The notes below the pieces were generated by a model. It did not search any database and was not told the DNA's origin. It was given only the letters and a program-made list of their open reading frames with translations. This document shows, one piece after another, positions 23,385 through 35,712 of a stretch of DNA of 64,000 bases. The DNA lies in contig JNEU01000906.1 of the NCBI GenBank assembly GCA_000697475.1, positions 275,915 to 339,914 on the forward strand, in the 5' to 3' direction. This DNA comes from Lichtheimia corymbifera B2541. Its lineage: Eukaryota > Mucoromycota > Mucoromycetes > Mucorales > Lichtheimiaceae. Within the stretch, counting starts at the first letter, position 1. The number at the start of each line of letters is the position of its first letter. The position numbers and the translations under genes are program-made.

Positions 23385-24116
23385 GCCCTTCACATATGCA
23401 GCCTTTGCAAAATACAGTATAGTAAAACAAAACGCTATTATATGCAGTACCCTGATACAAGTATACACGCACTCTATGTTTGTGCTTTCTCCGTTTATTC
23501 AATGAGAGTTGTTCTTAATATAGTAATAAATACCACTACTTTATGTATGGAGTTACAGTAATCTAATGGTCTGGATCATTCAAAAGCATCAAATACCTTA
23601 CGCACAGCAGCAGGGCAGCATCACCACCACCACCAGCAATCCGTAGATGTGAGGAGGAGGAAGGGGGAAAAGTAGATCGGGTGAACGATGAGAAAATGGC
23701 TATGTAGGGGTGATTACGGCACGAATTGCGCGTTGTATATCTCAATGAAAAGAATTAAAGTCGCCCTCTCTCCTCGTACATGCACATGTATGATGTTGCC
23801 ATATTCATGGGTGTGGTTACTCTGATTCAAAAACCTCCTCATAGAGGATGTACCCGCTCAATCGTAGGGCGAGTAAAGGAGCAAACTTGACTAGAAACAC
23901 GAAAATTATGCAGGGGGATAGAATGGTGCGAGCAAACAGCTACAAGGGGAACTACAATAAAAAAAATCACTCGCTTGCAATCATAGCGTCGTCAAAGCGC
24001 CATAATGCATCACATTTGGAGTCATAGTAGAGATCGATCGACACAAATCCTCGCGTCATTTAATTGTAATAGTCAAACTTGTCTATGCACATGAAGCAAA
24101 ATCACAAAGGATGCGT
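23385..24116. other. Intergenic, convergent 3' flanks
   Basis: 732 bp between convergent genes. No supported ORF, RNA or repeat seen. Confidence 0.5.
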
Positions 24117-25809
24117 TTATTTGATACCACCACCAACAACGGTAGCCACTTGGCATTTGACAGGTTCGCCAGAAGCTGTTCGAATAAGGAAGGGCTTATC
24201 CTGATAATGTGCGATTCTATTCTCGTCAGTCTTGAAATCGGGTTGAACGGCTTCAAAGTATTTCTTCTTGGGTGGCAATTGCTTTTCAGGCTCGCCTAAA
24301 AAGAGATGATGGATCAATCAGCTTCTATTCACTCATAAACCCAAGAAAAGCTTACCTTCCAATCCTTCAAAGTAGATTCTATCACCTGGCTTGACCTTGC
24401 TGGTATCAACAGGGCTCAACAATTCGACCTTGCTGCCATCGGGAGCAGTAGCACAGAAGACCATGGCTTCAGATTTGACACCACGCATACTAGCAGGCTT
24501 GAGATTGGCAATGCAAATAACCCATCGGTTCTATATCACACACATTGTCAACCTCATGTTTCCATAGCTGTATATGACCAATGACCTACCTGCATTTCCT
24601 CAAGAGGATACCACTTGACCAAACCAGAGACAACAGTACGGTACACACCTTCACCATCACCAAGATCAATCTCCTCAACATACAAGGAATCAGCACCTTC
24701 ATGCTTCTTGCAGGAACGGATGTAACCGACACGGATATCCAAACGGGAAATGGTGGGTTGCTCAGGAGCAGCGGGAGCAGCTATAAGCCCATGCGTGAGT
24801 AGATGTTTTCAAAAGATAGGTCAAACCAAGAGTGTGTATACAACTCACGTTCTTTCTTCTCCTTCTTCTCCTTTTTAGCCTTCTTGTCTTTCTTGTCCTT
24901 TTTGCCTTCCTCCTTCTTATCACCGCCTTCCTTCTTGTCTCCTTTCTTGGCTTCCTTATCACCCTTCTTCTTGTCCTTCTATTACAAACATTAGCATGTG
25001 CATGTAACCATGATACTATTTACTTACAGCAGCAGCGATCACAGGTTCGGGAACATCGTCCAAGTTGATTGCAACAAGAGGGAACTCGGCAACAAGGTTG
25101 TTCTTGGCAACAACAATGTTTTGGATAAGATCAAACCATCGAAGGACATTGGGAGCGTTGGTCACTTTGACGTTTTTCTATAGACATGCGTGTTGGTGAA
25201 AGCAATTCTCTTTGGTTGACATGCGTCATCTTACAGAGACACCGTGGACATGGCCAAAGATGATCAAATCGGCAATAGTCAATTGATTGCTGACAACAAA
25301 TGTACGGTAGCTCAGGTGACCATTCAGTTTCTATCGTTCATGGTTAGTATTGAGGCCTGTGTGTTTTATGCACTTCCACCATCCTACCTGAAGAGCAGCA
25401 GTGATATCCTTGCTTGAACCACTCTTGAAAGCTGAAACACCCCAAGTAGCCCATTCTTCAACCTATGATAATGATGATAAAACAAATCAGCTCACACTTC
25501 ACCCCATCTATTATCCATCCCACACCTTACCTCAGCTTGGTTGTCTTTACCATCACCAAGAAGTTCAGGTTGAGTCTTGGATGCAAGGTATTTGGCAATA
25601 GTCACGGGACCTTCATACTTTTCACCAGACACCTTGAAGGGATTTTTCAAATGTCAATTTCGGGCATGAAGAGTGGTGTCATTTCAACGCGTTACCTCCA
25701 ATGCCAAGTTGTCAGCTGTTTGAAGCTTAGCAATGCCTTCAGCCTTGGTGTACTTGTAGACCAACAAGAGGTCCTTTGAAGTTTTTTCGGGAAGACTCAA
25801 GGTCGCCAT
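24117..25809 (-). CDS. ARC1: ARC1/AIMP1-like tRNA-binding aminoacyl-tRNA synthetase cofactor
   Basis: Nine exons: 25809-25696, 25632-25531, 25462-25388, 25330-25235, 25177-25028, 24978-24849, 24780-24590, 24530-24356, 24295-24117 (403 aa). N-terminal 190 residues resemble a GST-C-like fold used to dock synthetases ([49 protein letters not shown]). A Lys/Glu-rich linker (about 195-235, [17 protein letters not shown]) follows. The C-terminal 165 residues are an EMAP-II/Trbp111 tRNA-binding OB fold ([60 protein letters not shown]). In yeast, Arc1 binds Met- and Glu-tRNA synthetases and delivers tRNA. Family assignment is strong; partner identity is inferred. Confidence 0.9.
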
Positions 25810-26060
25810 ATCTCGTGTGTGTGTGGTGTTGTGAAAAAGTTCGATCAAACGAGAGAAGAGAAGAGACAGCGACGGGATCTCAAAAAGTCACGATAATCCA
25901 CTCAGTGGCTCATTACTGCGCTACATACTGCACCACCATCACCCTCACTCACACCATATCGCCCAACTCATCATGACTCAAGAAAAACAAATACCCCTAT
26001 TCTTTGAAAGAAAACTATGTACAAATAAATGGATACTATTACTACGAAGAATGGCTAAGG

Positions 26061-27467
26061 TTAAGCATGTGTAGTAGTAGTGGTGCTGGTGGCGGTGGAG
26101 GTGGAGGGTGGCAAAGTGTCTGTTTGACGTGATAAGACTTCTTTTGCTGTTGCTGTTGACATTTCAATAAGACGATGTTTGGCATCACAGACGAATGATA
26201 GGCGCTGCCTCGTGTTATTCATCATGTACTGGAAGGTATTCTGGTATAGCTCAAACACGGTACAAAAGATGTTCTTGCGTCGCCTTGATCCATCATCGCA
26301 ACCACCCTCCTCCACGCTATTGCGTTCCTTCTCTCGTTTACGGCATTTGTATTCACACCTTTTCTTTGTCTTTTTCGACTTGACTTTTTCTTCTTCTTCT
26401 TCTTCCTTCTCCTCATCCTTGATGGTTTTGGTAGGAGCTGATTTATGATCCAGATCGGCTTCCTTTTGCTGGATAACATTGTCGAGTGTAGATATGAGTA
26501 ATTCTGCAGGCGTCATGGTTTGATCAATAACCATCGACATGAGAGCAGGAGCGAGCAATGGATATCGTTGAAAGAGCCAAGCTGCATATTGTTGGGCGTT
26601 TGGATCGGTATCTTTGGAAAGTGACATGAGACGAGGTAAATCCCATCGTGGCATGCTTGTATGTGATAACCAAGTAGTCATCAAAGGCATAGATAGCTCA
26701 TCAAATGCGTTGGGTGCAAACAAGTCGCCTGGTGGGCTGCTGGTGCTTGCCATTATTTGCTGGTGTAATTGTTTCAGTTGTTCATTTTCTTGCAGCAGCT
26801 GAGTCACTAATTCTTGAACTCGCTTCAACTCGAGAGCCATTTCACCCTTGTCAGCTTTAAGCTGTTCCACCTCTTGCTCAAGCGAGGTAATATAGCCTTT
26901 CATCATACATCATGGTTAGAGACATGTTGGCATAATATACAATAAACACACACACACACACACACCTTTTGCTTTCTGGCGTGAGTTACGAGCTGAGATT
27001 TTGTTTCGCAGTTTACGACGGTCTTTGGATGACATGTTTCGCCATTGTGCTTCAGGTACTTCAGTTGCTGCTCCGGATACAATGCTCGATCTAAAATCAA
27101 GTCGACCTGTCATTTTGGCAAGTTGTTGCTGTTTGCTGCTACTGTTGTTGTTTTGTGTTTCATCATCGTCGTCATCCTTGCCGGGTGTGGATGGTGATAC
27201 GCCGCGATCTCGAGAAGGACTACTGCCAGTGGTATTACTTTGTCCCGAAGTGCTTGCACTTGAAGAGGGTAATGATGCAAGTGGTAGGTTGTTACCCACT
27301 TGCCAGTCGCTGGCAGTAGCCAGCTCACCCAACAACGCGTTTATATCAAGGGCTGGTGTTGGTGTTGTTGTTAGATCAGCTTCATGACCAGTATTCGAGG
27401 ATTGCTGTTGTTCATTATCGTTCAGAAAAGAGGATTCTGTATCAAGAAGCCAGTCGTTCAAATCCAT
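26061..27467 (-). CDS. bZIP transcription factor
   Basis: Two exons, 27467-26966 and 26896-26061 (445 aa). The basic region SSKDRRKLRNKISARNSRQ (residues about 147-165) carries the NxxxARNSR DNA-contact signature; the single intron falls exactly between basic region and leucine zipper (ITSLEQEVEQLKADKGEMAL then further heptads). The intron begins with a GT repeat. N-terminus is acidic and Asp/Ser-rich with two short acidic-hydrophobic patches, a likely activation domain. The C-terminal half has a conserved-looking segment (QYAAWLFQRYPLLAPALMSM), then a Lys/Glu-rich and a Cys/Arg-rich stretch. Similar to fungal bZIPs of the Zip1/Atf type by eye, but the target genes are unknown. Start ATG at 27467. 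Confidence 0.85.
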
Positions 27468-27825
27468 GGATAATCGCAAGCGGAAAAGATGAAGGGAAAA
27501 AAAGTGGACTTGAGTACCACCAATAAATCAATGCACGGAATACTCAGATGGAATAAAAGTGGGTTAATAATCGGTAAAAGGACGTCACAAGACAACTTGG
27601 CAAAGAACGTGGTGGTCTGTGTTTCTCCTTTTCCCCGCCCCAAAAAAGTTGATGCCACGTCGACGTTTCCTTTTTCATCATGTCACGTTGCACCGGTCCC
27701 CTTTACCCTAAGCACCACCCAATTTCGATCGCCTGTGCTAATTATGCATTTGGTATGATTCATCGGCGCTATATAAATGATTCCATTGTTATCAAATAAT
27801 ACATAATAGAGATAGCTAAAAGTAA
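27468..27825. other. Intergenic between P450 stop and bZIP start
   Basis: 358 bp; likely bZIP promoter. It contains ACGTCA (27580-27585), a half or full CRE-like site, and several CACGT-type hexamers. No gene seen. Confidence 0.35.
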
Positions 27826-30026
27826 CTAATAACGACGATTGAAAACAATATCCAGGTTTTCAATAGTAATCATGCCGAAAACGATGCCGCGTTTCTCGAT
27901 ATCGTTCTTGTGGATGGTATCTTTTGGTAGTTCAAATGTATATTTACGCACTAAAAAGATCCCAAGTCAGTGGTCTTGACTCATTACAATGATCCATGAC
28001 CGAACTTACGTAGCATAGCCAAAACAACACGCTGTTGTGCGAGGGAAAAGTTCATACCTATACACTGACGTCCGCCATTACTAAGGATGCAGTATCATGA
28101 GTTAATACAATGCGTGTTCTTGTTCAAGGTTTCATTGATCAGTATACGTACCTGAAAGGCACCCAAGCCAAGCCTGAGCCAGGTTGACGTTCTGCTTCAC
28201 CTCCGGGTGCATATCGATCAGGAATGAATTCGTCAGGGTTACTCCACACACGAGGATTACGGTGAAGGTTATAAATGTCAACATCAATCTTTGTGTCTTT
28301 TGGGATAAAGACGCCGCCCAATTCGCAATCTTCCACAGTGGTACGTGTGGTCATTGTTAATAGAGGATTATGCAATCTCAGTGTCTATGATACATATATA
28401 TCTCAAGTCAATCAATGGCCATCGAAATCATGGTGGTAGTAGTACCTCTTTGATGATGGTATTTAAATAGGTCATTTCCTTTGTTTGTTCAACCGAGGGC
28501 AAAACATCGCATGACTCATCGCCTAAAATGCGAATGACCTCTTGTCGTGCCTTTTCTTGAACATCCTAGTGTGTGCTGCAATCAGCAATACTACTTTTTT
28601 TTTATCAATCTATGTATGAACTTACCGGGTTCTTTGCAAGTTCATATATAGCGCATGATAATGCAAAGGCGGTGGTATCATGGCCAGCTAAGAAAAAGAT
28701 GCACAAATTGCTCTGTATGCGGTGTGTGTGTAACTATGAATGAATACATATACCTGGGGAAAGCAATGATTTATGCAAACCTTGAGTTCTTCGTTGGACA
28801 TGACAGCGCCCTCCGATTCCGGATTCATTTCACTTTCAATCATGAGCGTGAGCAAGTCCTTTTCATGGTCTTCAATATCAGCTGCTTTCTTGGCAGCAAT
28901 CTGCTCGCGCTTGTCATTGATAATGGTATCGAGCATGTTGAGGAAATCAGTGAGGTTGTCGTGCGCCTTTTGTCGGTCGGGAATCAGATGCACAAACTTG
29001 GTATCGAAGATAGGCATTAAGATATAGAGCGGCTTGACCATGCCCTCTCTGATGCTATTATACCCAGAAACCCACTTGTTGTCCTTATCCCCCAAAGCAT
29101 TAAAGTTGAAGCCTTTGAAGAAAGAGGTAAGCATCGAACCATGCATGTATATGCATTCACATACCAAAACCGGCAGTGCCAATGGCATCCAATGTCAATC
29201 TCGTAAAGATATCGAGCACATTAATCTTGCCATTGCTGTCATCATCAATTGCCTTAAACATGTTTTGTGCCAAAGTGCCAAAGAGCTTCACTGGGAATGC
29301 ACGATGGAATGCTGGATTGGCAATCTAACGTCATTGGAGGATTGTTTGATAAGATATGCAACTTTAAAGTTTTCGTGCATGCATGAAATTACCTTTCGAT
29401 GGCGCTTCCAATCATGGCCATTAAGGAATACAATGTTAGGCCCACCGACATAACGTTCAATCAAGGTGCCTTGAACACCCATGGTCGTCTCCGATTTCGG
29501 AAAGTTATCTGCGCGCACACATGTTTAGAGCAAGCTGTATCTAATGCACAAGAATTATTACCTGTCTTTAAAAGCATTTGTTTTGCTGCTATTGGATCAG
29601 CAATATCAACAACCCAACCTTCAGGGCCAAATCGCTACATACATCCATGTCATATGAGCCTTTCATATCTTCATGTTTACATGTCTACATCATCCTTACT
29701 GCAAAGACACCTGAACCTGCTGCCAGTGTTGGGAGGATGACTTGATGTGAATAATCTTGTACAAGGCCATTGGTCATGTAGTACTTGATGGTGGTCCAAA
29801 AATCACAATAGGGCAAGTGACTGAGAGAGGCGGGAGGTCGGCTAATCTTTCGATAGAAGCGATAAAGAGTGAGTGTCATTGTTGCCATAGCAATAAGGGG
29901 GACAACGAATGCTTTTCTTTGACGTAGGTGGGGCATAACAACTGTAGAATAAACATGAATAATTTTTTCAAGTCCTGGCAACAGCCATGTACTGGCTCGG
30001 TGAGCAAGTGTGGACACAATAGGCAT
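27826..30026 (-). CDS. Cytochrome P450 monooxygenase
   Basis: Ten exons: 30026-29700, 29634-29562, 29508-29393, 29324-29165, 29112-28781, 28712-28626, 28565-28446, 28384-28152, 28080-28010, 27950-27826 (547 aa). N-terminal membrane anchor AFVVPLIAMATMTLTLYRF is followed by a Pro-rich hinge. I-helix oxygen-binding motif AGHDTTA, K-helix ETLR (split by intron 7), FIPDRY of the PERF region, and the haem ligand Cys in PFSNGGRQCIGMNF are all present, so the enzyme should be active. ER-bound, needs a P450 reductase. Length and motif context resemble the mucoralean CYP509-type families, but this is a guess; the substrate is unknown. Intron 5 uses a weak GTTTGC donor, chosen because it restores NLCIFFLAGHDTT. 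Confidence 0.92.
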
Positions 30027-30582
30027 GATTTGAAGAAACTAAGGTGTAAATGTTTTTGATGTGTGTGTGTGTGCGGATTTCTCGGGTGTCCCCCAGCGTA
30101 TTTAAGTGAAAAAGAAGCGGGTGAAATGAAGGTTGCGTGGGATTAAGTGTGCCTGGAATGGAATTGTTTTCCACAATATCGTTCATCACCTCGGCTTAAG
30201 ATGATCTGTAGAGCCGCGCACAGCGGCAGAATCCTATCCCAGATGATAGTTGACGGTTACACGAGGTAGCTGGCGTTTGTTTGATGTCATTCTATCATTG
30301 AGCATCCTACCATCTTCGACAGCTATGCGTACCAAGGTCAATTGACTCATATGCTCCATGTTCACATTCCTCACGAGGTCTGCTTTGTATTAACCCCCAA
30401 TAGTAGTATCACATATCCAAATATCCGGATCATACAAGATGATCCTTCAGCCATAAACAAGTTACACTAGCAGCAGTCTAATTATTTGTTCGATAAGAAA
30501 AACAATGGTGGTGGTGCATGATATGCATTATTGATGGAATTGGATTATGAAAATGGAGAAGAGAAAGACGCGGAAGACAGAC

Positions 30583-30613
<31 letters not shown>

Positions 30614-30701
30614 AAGATGTAAACTATGTACATGACTTTCGATGCAAGGGGGGATATATCTATGGAACAAAGTATGTGGAGGAAATGGATCTAATATTAA
30701 C
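30027..30701. other. Intergenic with GA repeat
   Basis: 675 bp between P450 start and the Zn2Cys6 factor stop. Holds an (AG)n tract at about 30582-30612. Probably P450 promoter. No gene seen. Confidence 0.45.
30582..30612. repeat. GA microsatellite
   Basis: (AG)n tract with one interruption downstream of the Zn2Cys6 factor stop; another, shorter, lies at 38592-38612. Confidence 0.75.
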
Positions 30702-33304
30702 TCACTGATGATACATAAGAGCACGAGCCCATTCGTCTGCCACTGAGATGAGTTGAAACGTATAATCAGCCGGCTCAATATTCTTTGGAGGACCCGATGT
30801 TGGTGGACCAACTGCACCCACGGCTGCTGCTGCTGCTGCTTTGGCAGCTGCTGTATTAGATGGGGCTGAAGTAGCTGCTGCCGCTGCCGCTGCTACTGCT
30901 GCTGCTGTAGCTGCAGATGTGGAAGGTGTAGAAGGCAAACATGTTGTTGGATCAAAAGTAAATGCTGTGGCAGAAGGTGGTGCCATCGCCGTACTATAAG
31001 CCATCGATGGAGAAAATAGAGATGCAGGACTTGTAGCAGCTGTAGTAGTACTTGCAGAAGAAGTAGTAGTAGTTGTAGTAGCGGTTGCGGTGGTTGCAGT
31101 GGTGTTAGTGGCTGTAGAGAATAACATGTTGGGATCTGGTTGTTCCTGACACAAATCGGTGATGGCTGAAAATGCACTTGTGTAGGTCGCATTGGATGTG
31201 CTGGTGCCATTGGTGCCCAAGATAGCATGCGTGAGATCAACCAAGCGAGTAAGATTACGCATATCACGTAGCGGGACACGCTGTAAAATAGTGCGTACAT
31301 CTTCGAGACTCTTTCGGAATTGCATGCGTGCATCATCGGCCAGCAAAGGATGATCAAAGTCCGCCACGTGAGTAAGGGATGCAAAGATGGCTGCAAAGGC
31401 TGACACAGTGCTTGTATACATAAGGCGTGGATGCTCCACCGTCAATGATACCAGTTGTGTAATAGCGTTGGCAAGTCCACGACGACGTTCTCGATGCATT
31501 TGCTCATCCTGATATCGACAACACATCACCAATGATAACTCAAGGCAACAGCATACAAGATGAAGATTGGCTACCACGTGCGAGGATGGGATGGGTGATG
31601 GTATAAAGTGATGATGGGTCCCACCATTCCCATTTGCAGCAGCTGTACCAGGACTTGTGGGTGACCAACGTAAGGAGCTTGGGAGATTGTCACGCCATTG
31701 AGATACTTGCTCCAATAGTTGCAGTGTCTGGGATTCCTCATGCATTGTCCATACTCCTTTGTTGCGCGTGTCATATGCAAATGTATGTAGCACCTTTTCA
31801 ATCAGGATCATTAATCGGCATAATTGACTGAATCCATCAAGTACAATACGCTCATCGGTTGTATCTTCAGGTAATGGCGTAGGGAAATCGAGTGAAATAT
31901 CCTTAGCCCGTAGCATCCAAGGTCGCTCCGTCATGCAACTCTCCAGTTTATCCATCACATAACACGTCCATAACACACGTCGCCTGAGCTCGATATCGAA
32001 TTGTGACATTTGACTGCTATAGTTGGCTGTGTGTAATCCCAATTCCAAACACATGCGCACGGCCATTCCACTATACATCCAAGCTCGACTCGATCGTGCC
32101 CCTGTCTCGCTTCCAGTTGCATTGTACTCGTAGGCTGCCATGTACAATAACGCAATAACGGTGCTCACGCGTGGTGTATCCAAAAAGTCGTCAATCAATC
32201 GTCGTGCTCGGACATAAAAAACGTTGCCTTGCGTAGATGCATTGTCGGGATGTGAAAGAAATGATGGATCATCGACGTGTTTAGCTGCATGGGCGTACAT
32301 GACATTGAGCAGTAATGGTGTAACAAGCGGGCCTTTGGCATTCAATTGTTCAAAAAACATGCTGCGTGATAATGTCGGTAAAGTATGATGACAATGAGCA
32401 AAGAATACATTGATAAGGTTTTCCTGGATCTGACGTGCTGGCATGTCAATAGGTGCTGTATAGTAACTCGGCAATCCTGGTTCTGGTGTCCATCGTACAA
32501 AGTCTCCATAGCTACGCCAGGGTGTCACATTGTCGTCGGCCAGCTTGTAAGGCTCATTATGTAATGTCAATCGCACAAGACCATCTGCCAGTTGTTCAAT
32601 CATTCGATCGGGTCGAGTTGCTGGATGCTGTATGTGATCATTCTTTTGTGTCCCTGAAAACAGTGCATCCCCTTTATCTGCAATATAGATGGCTTGTTGC
32701 GTTGATCCATTACTTTGTGGTGTTGATGCCTGGGAATAGTCGTCAGGTGTCTGCTGTCGTTGATAGCGTTGATGTTGCTCCTGAGTTTGCTCGGCAATGT
32801 CTTGCAAAAATGAAGCATCCGCAACTGGGTCGAGCTTTATATACGTTTCATCCGTGTTCTTCAAGTACATGCATTTACGTCGACGAGCTAATGAATACAC
32901 GCCATTAATCCATCTATCCATGGTGATGCCAACCATTCCCCCAATACTTTACCTTTACACTGATAATGAATAGCCAAACAACAAGAAGAATAAAGAAAAA
33001 ACCAATTAGCTTGATGTTGCATTGTGCCCATAGTGTAACACGAGCGTTTTTTACCTGCATACATGGTTGCTTGCCATCGCACTACAATACAAGAGATTAG
33101 TACCTGGAGTCTTTAGAGTAGAGCAATGTCGTACCTTGATCTTTTTCATTCGACAAGGATGACAAGCCCTGCCAACCTTGAGACGCTTGTGTCTGCTGTC
33201 GTCTGATAGAACCCCGTTCCGAAAAGATGATCAGTTTTCGAGTTGTTGCAATGTTATAAAGGGGACAATTCACCTCTCAACGGCAGCTCCAAAGTTGCAA
33301 ACAT
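30702..33304 (-). CDS. Zn2Cys6 fungal-specific transcription factor
   Basis: Five exons: 33304-33274, 33202-33135, 33081-33055 (27 nt), 32959-32953 (7 nt), 32887-30702 (772 aa). The binuclear zinc cluster, residues about 20-55, assembles across four exons: RACHPCRMKKIKCDGKQPC, then MQCKARRRKC, matching C-x2-C-x6-C-x5-C-x2-C-x6-C. A basic linker and Gln-rich region follow, then a fungal middle-homology domain (about 160-560) with VFFAHCHHTLPTLSRSMFFE, RRRVLWTCYVMDKLESCMTE and RPWMLRAKDISLDFP. The C-terminal 170 residues include long Thr and Ala runs encoded by ACT/GCT-type triplets, then a conserved-looking tail ending RALMYHQ. No known regulator was recognised. The start is inferred from a small first exon whose splice supplies the only ATG in frame. 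Confidence 0.85.
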
Positions 33305-34740
33305 AAGGGCCCAATCGGTATACGATGTAAAAGAGCAACTCTCAAGGGGAGAAAAAAAAGAGAGAGAGAGAAAGAAAGAAATAAAGAGAGCGAGAGAGGA
33401 GTAACTGGTGTGTGAGTGTGTAGGTCGGGTATGCTTTTTGGGGGAACGATGAATGGGGCGATTGAGACTGCAGCCAATCATAATGCGCTTATTGGATGAG
33501 CAAGCCCACAAGTGGTTCCCAACCAGCAGAGAGTGAGTGCAGTTGAGTGAATGAGTGACAGAGCTGAATGAGCAAAAGTATAACCGGGATCGCTCACTCC
33601 TTCCTCGGTGTTTCACACAGCACACATACAATAATAATAACACATCTTTGGGGTAGACCTATATACTTCTTGGCATTTCCATGTCCCTGTATCCTTCTTC
33701 TTTGCTTGATCCAACACAAGAAATCTTTTTTCGTCTCTGCAAAACAAAATGCTATTGGACCACACACTTTTGTAACAATTGCCCCTCGGGTTAGTCTTAG
33801 CCAATGAGCAACTCGGTCATTTTATGATCCCCATATATTCTGTTTAAAAGTTACGAAGACACTTATACCATTTTATTGTTACACGACTGCTGCCACGCGA
33901 TTAAGTTCTAGTCAATCGGTGTATGAGAACGATCCACTGACACATGGCATTTATATAGATTGATATTGAGACAATCCCGACCCACTTGTACAAGGTAGGG
34001 AAAGTACTTTGTGAAAATGGTCACGTGTACAAGGTGTCATTGGCCTCAGGGTTAGTTGTTGTGCACCTGTGCACCCACATTAAGGAATCTCATCAAGAAA
34101 ATGATATCCAAGGTAGTACAAGTAGAATGATATAGCGGATCATATTGTAGATATGGAAATGAATCATGGATAACAATAAAGGTGTTTATGTGTCTTTGTG
34201 ACAAGTTGAACAAAGAGCAATCCTAGATGGATCTGTGGAGTACTACGCTACCGTCAATAAAGCCTTGGAAGGAATCACCATCAATGAAGCTTGAGTTGAG
34301 GATATCGCAATCTGTGGTCGATACAAGCACGGGTGTCGTTTGTTGTTGTTCTTATTCCATTCCCTCCTATACGTTTGTTACTTTGCTGGTAACTTACAAA
34401 AAATGGCACAAAAGAGCTTTTCCATCAACATTTCGCTCAGCAAACACCAAACTCATGCTCCTATATATAAGCATCCATCCGTGATAGGTGCACATGTAAA
34501 CCAATTTCATTGATAATATCTTCGTGATTGGATGCTGTTTACTATACATACTTCCTTTCTAAAGGCAATCATCATCCCATTTATGCAGCAACCTGTCAAA
34601 CGATGCGTGCCACCACCCCGTACCCACGTGTCATTTCATCCAGCCTATCAGCTTGTCTAGGGTGTTCTTGACTCAATCAATCAGCAGCAAACAGCTCCAC
34701 CGCGCTTATTACAGTATCGGTAAAACATGCAGATATCAGT
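33305..34740. other. Gene-poor region upstream of the Zn2Cys6 gene
   Basis: 1.4 kb. On the minus strand a pyrimidine-rich tract (33340-33400) fits a leader of the transcription factor. A plus-strand frame at 34227-34484 has no recognised family. The right part is AT-rich and merges into the repeat element. Confidence 0.4.
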
Positions 34741-35712
34741 TTCTAGCGGTGAGGCTTTATGAGAATGAAATTGTTCAGCATGCCTGAGAGCATCTTGTGG
34801 GAAAGTTTCAATGTCGAGATGGGCAATCTGAAGGTTATGGACCGTCCAGCCTGCTTATCTCCTCGTCCCGTTCATCGCGGATGCTATCATTCAAAAATAT
34901 CATAATGAAGCATGCGGTTTTTAAATGAATGGAGTTGATCAGCATGACTCAGCGGACCTTCTTACCAAGTTTCACCTTTGAAATGGGGAATCCCAAGGTG
35001 ATTCATACTAAATGACATTTCATGATTTTGGGCGGGTACGGAATTTCCGTCCATCATAGTAAACCCCACATTATATCCTCTCATTCAAGATTTTCAAATG
35101 AAGTATGGATTCTTTATTAAGACAAAGTTGATCAGCATGTCCAAGAGCATCTTGTGTGCAAGTTTGAGGTGTGAGAGAGGCAATCTCAATGTTATGGATC
35201 AATTACAGTGTTCATGCATTTGTATGACATTGTCTGACAGCTCAACCTACTTTGATTTCCAGCTCTTCCACTCCCTGCTTATTGTCTTTTCTCTCATTCC
35301 CAACTGTTGCCCCATTCAAGTACAACTACCATCGGCAAACGATTGTCCTGCTTCAACCCATCATGTCGATCCTACAACTATCTTGATCCGATTGTCGTTG
35401 ACTGGATTGCTAGTTCATGGCGTGTGTACCTCGCTACAACACTCGCGTCCCTTGACACTGCACGTTCTCTTGCACTCTCATCCGACACAACCAATCATAA
35501 CAACGTTCCTTCCAGCAGATGCTATTAGCAAACTCTTTGCTCCACTGTCTCGAACAGCGTTCTTTACTTGCAGCCTTTGTTACGTAGACAGCAGATAGCC
35601 ATAATATAGAAGCAGCTTTATTTATGCGTAGTAACATGTTTCAATACATTCAACTACTTATGGATATGGATACTGCATTGTTTTGGTACATGGAGTGGTA
35701 TATTGAATGGCT
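34741..35712 (+). repeat. Dispersed repeat element, copy A
   Basis: Three degenerate units of about 150-190 bp begin near 34750, 34905 and 35095, each with a core like GTTGATCAGCATG followed by a CAAGTTTCA-like string and GCAATCT. They are followed by a further 400 bp (about 35290-35712). Both parts recur in inverted orientation at 61690-62340. Aligned by eye, the 400-bp tails keep long runs (for example TGACACTGCACGTTC and AGCAGCTTTATTTATGC) and are roughly three-quarters identical, so this is an old copy. No transposase, reverse transcriptase, terminal repeats or target duplications were seen. Frames through both copies are similar only because the DNA is. Confidence 0.7.

Noticed and set aside
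35098..35598. 166-codon frame in repeat copy A
   Set aside because: Aligns with a frame in copy B only because the DNA is homologous; conservation ignores codon phase and both contain repeat units.
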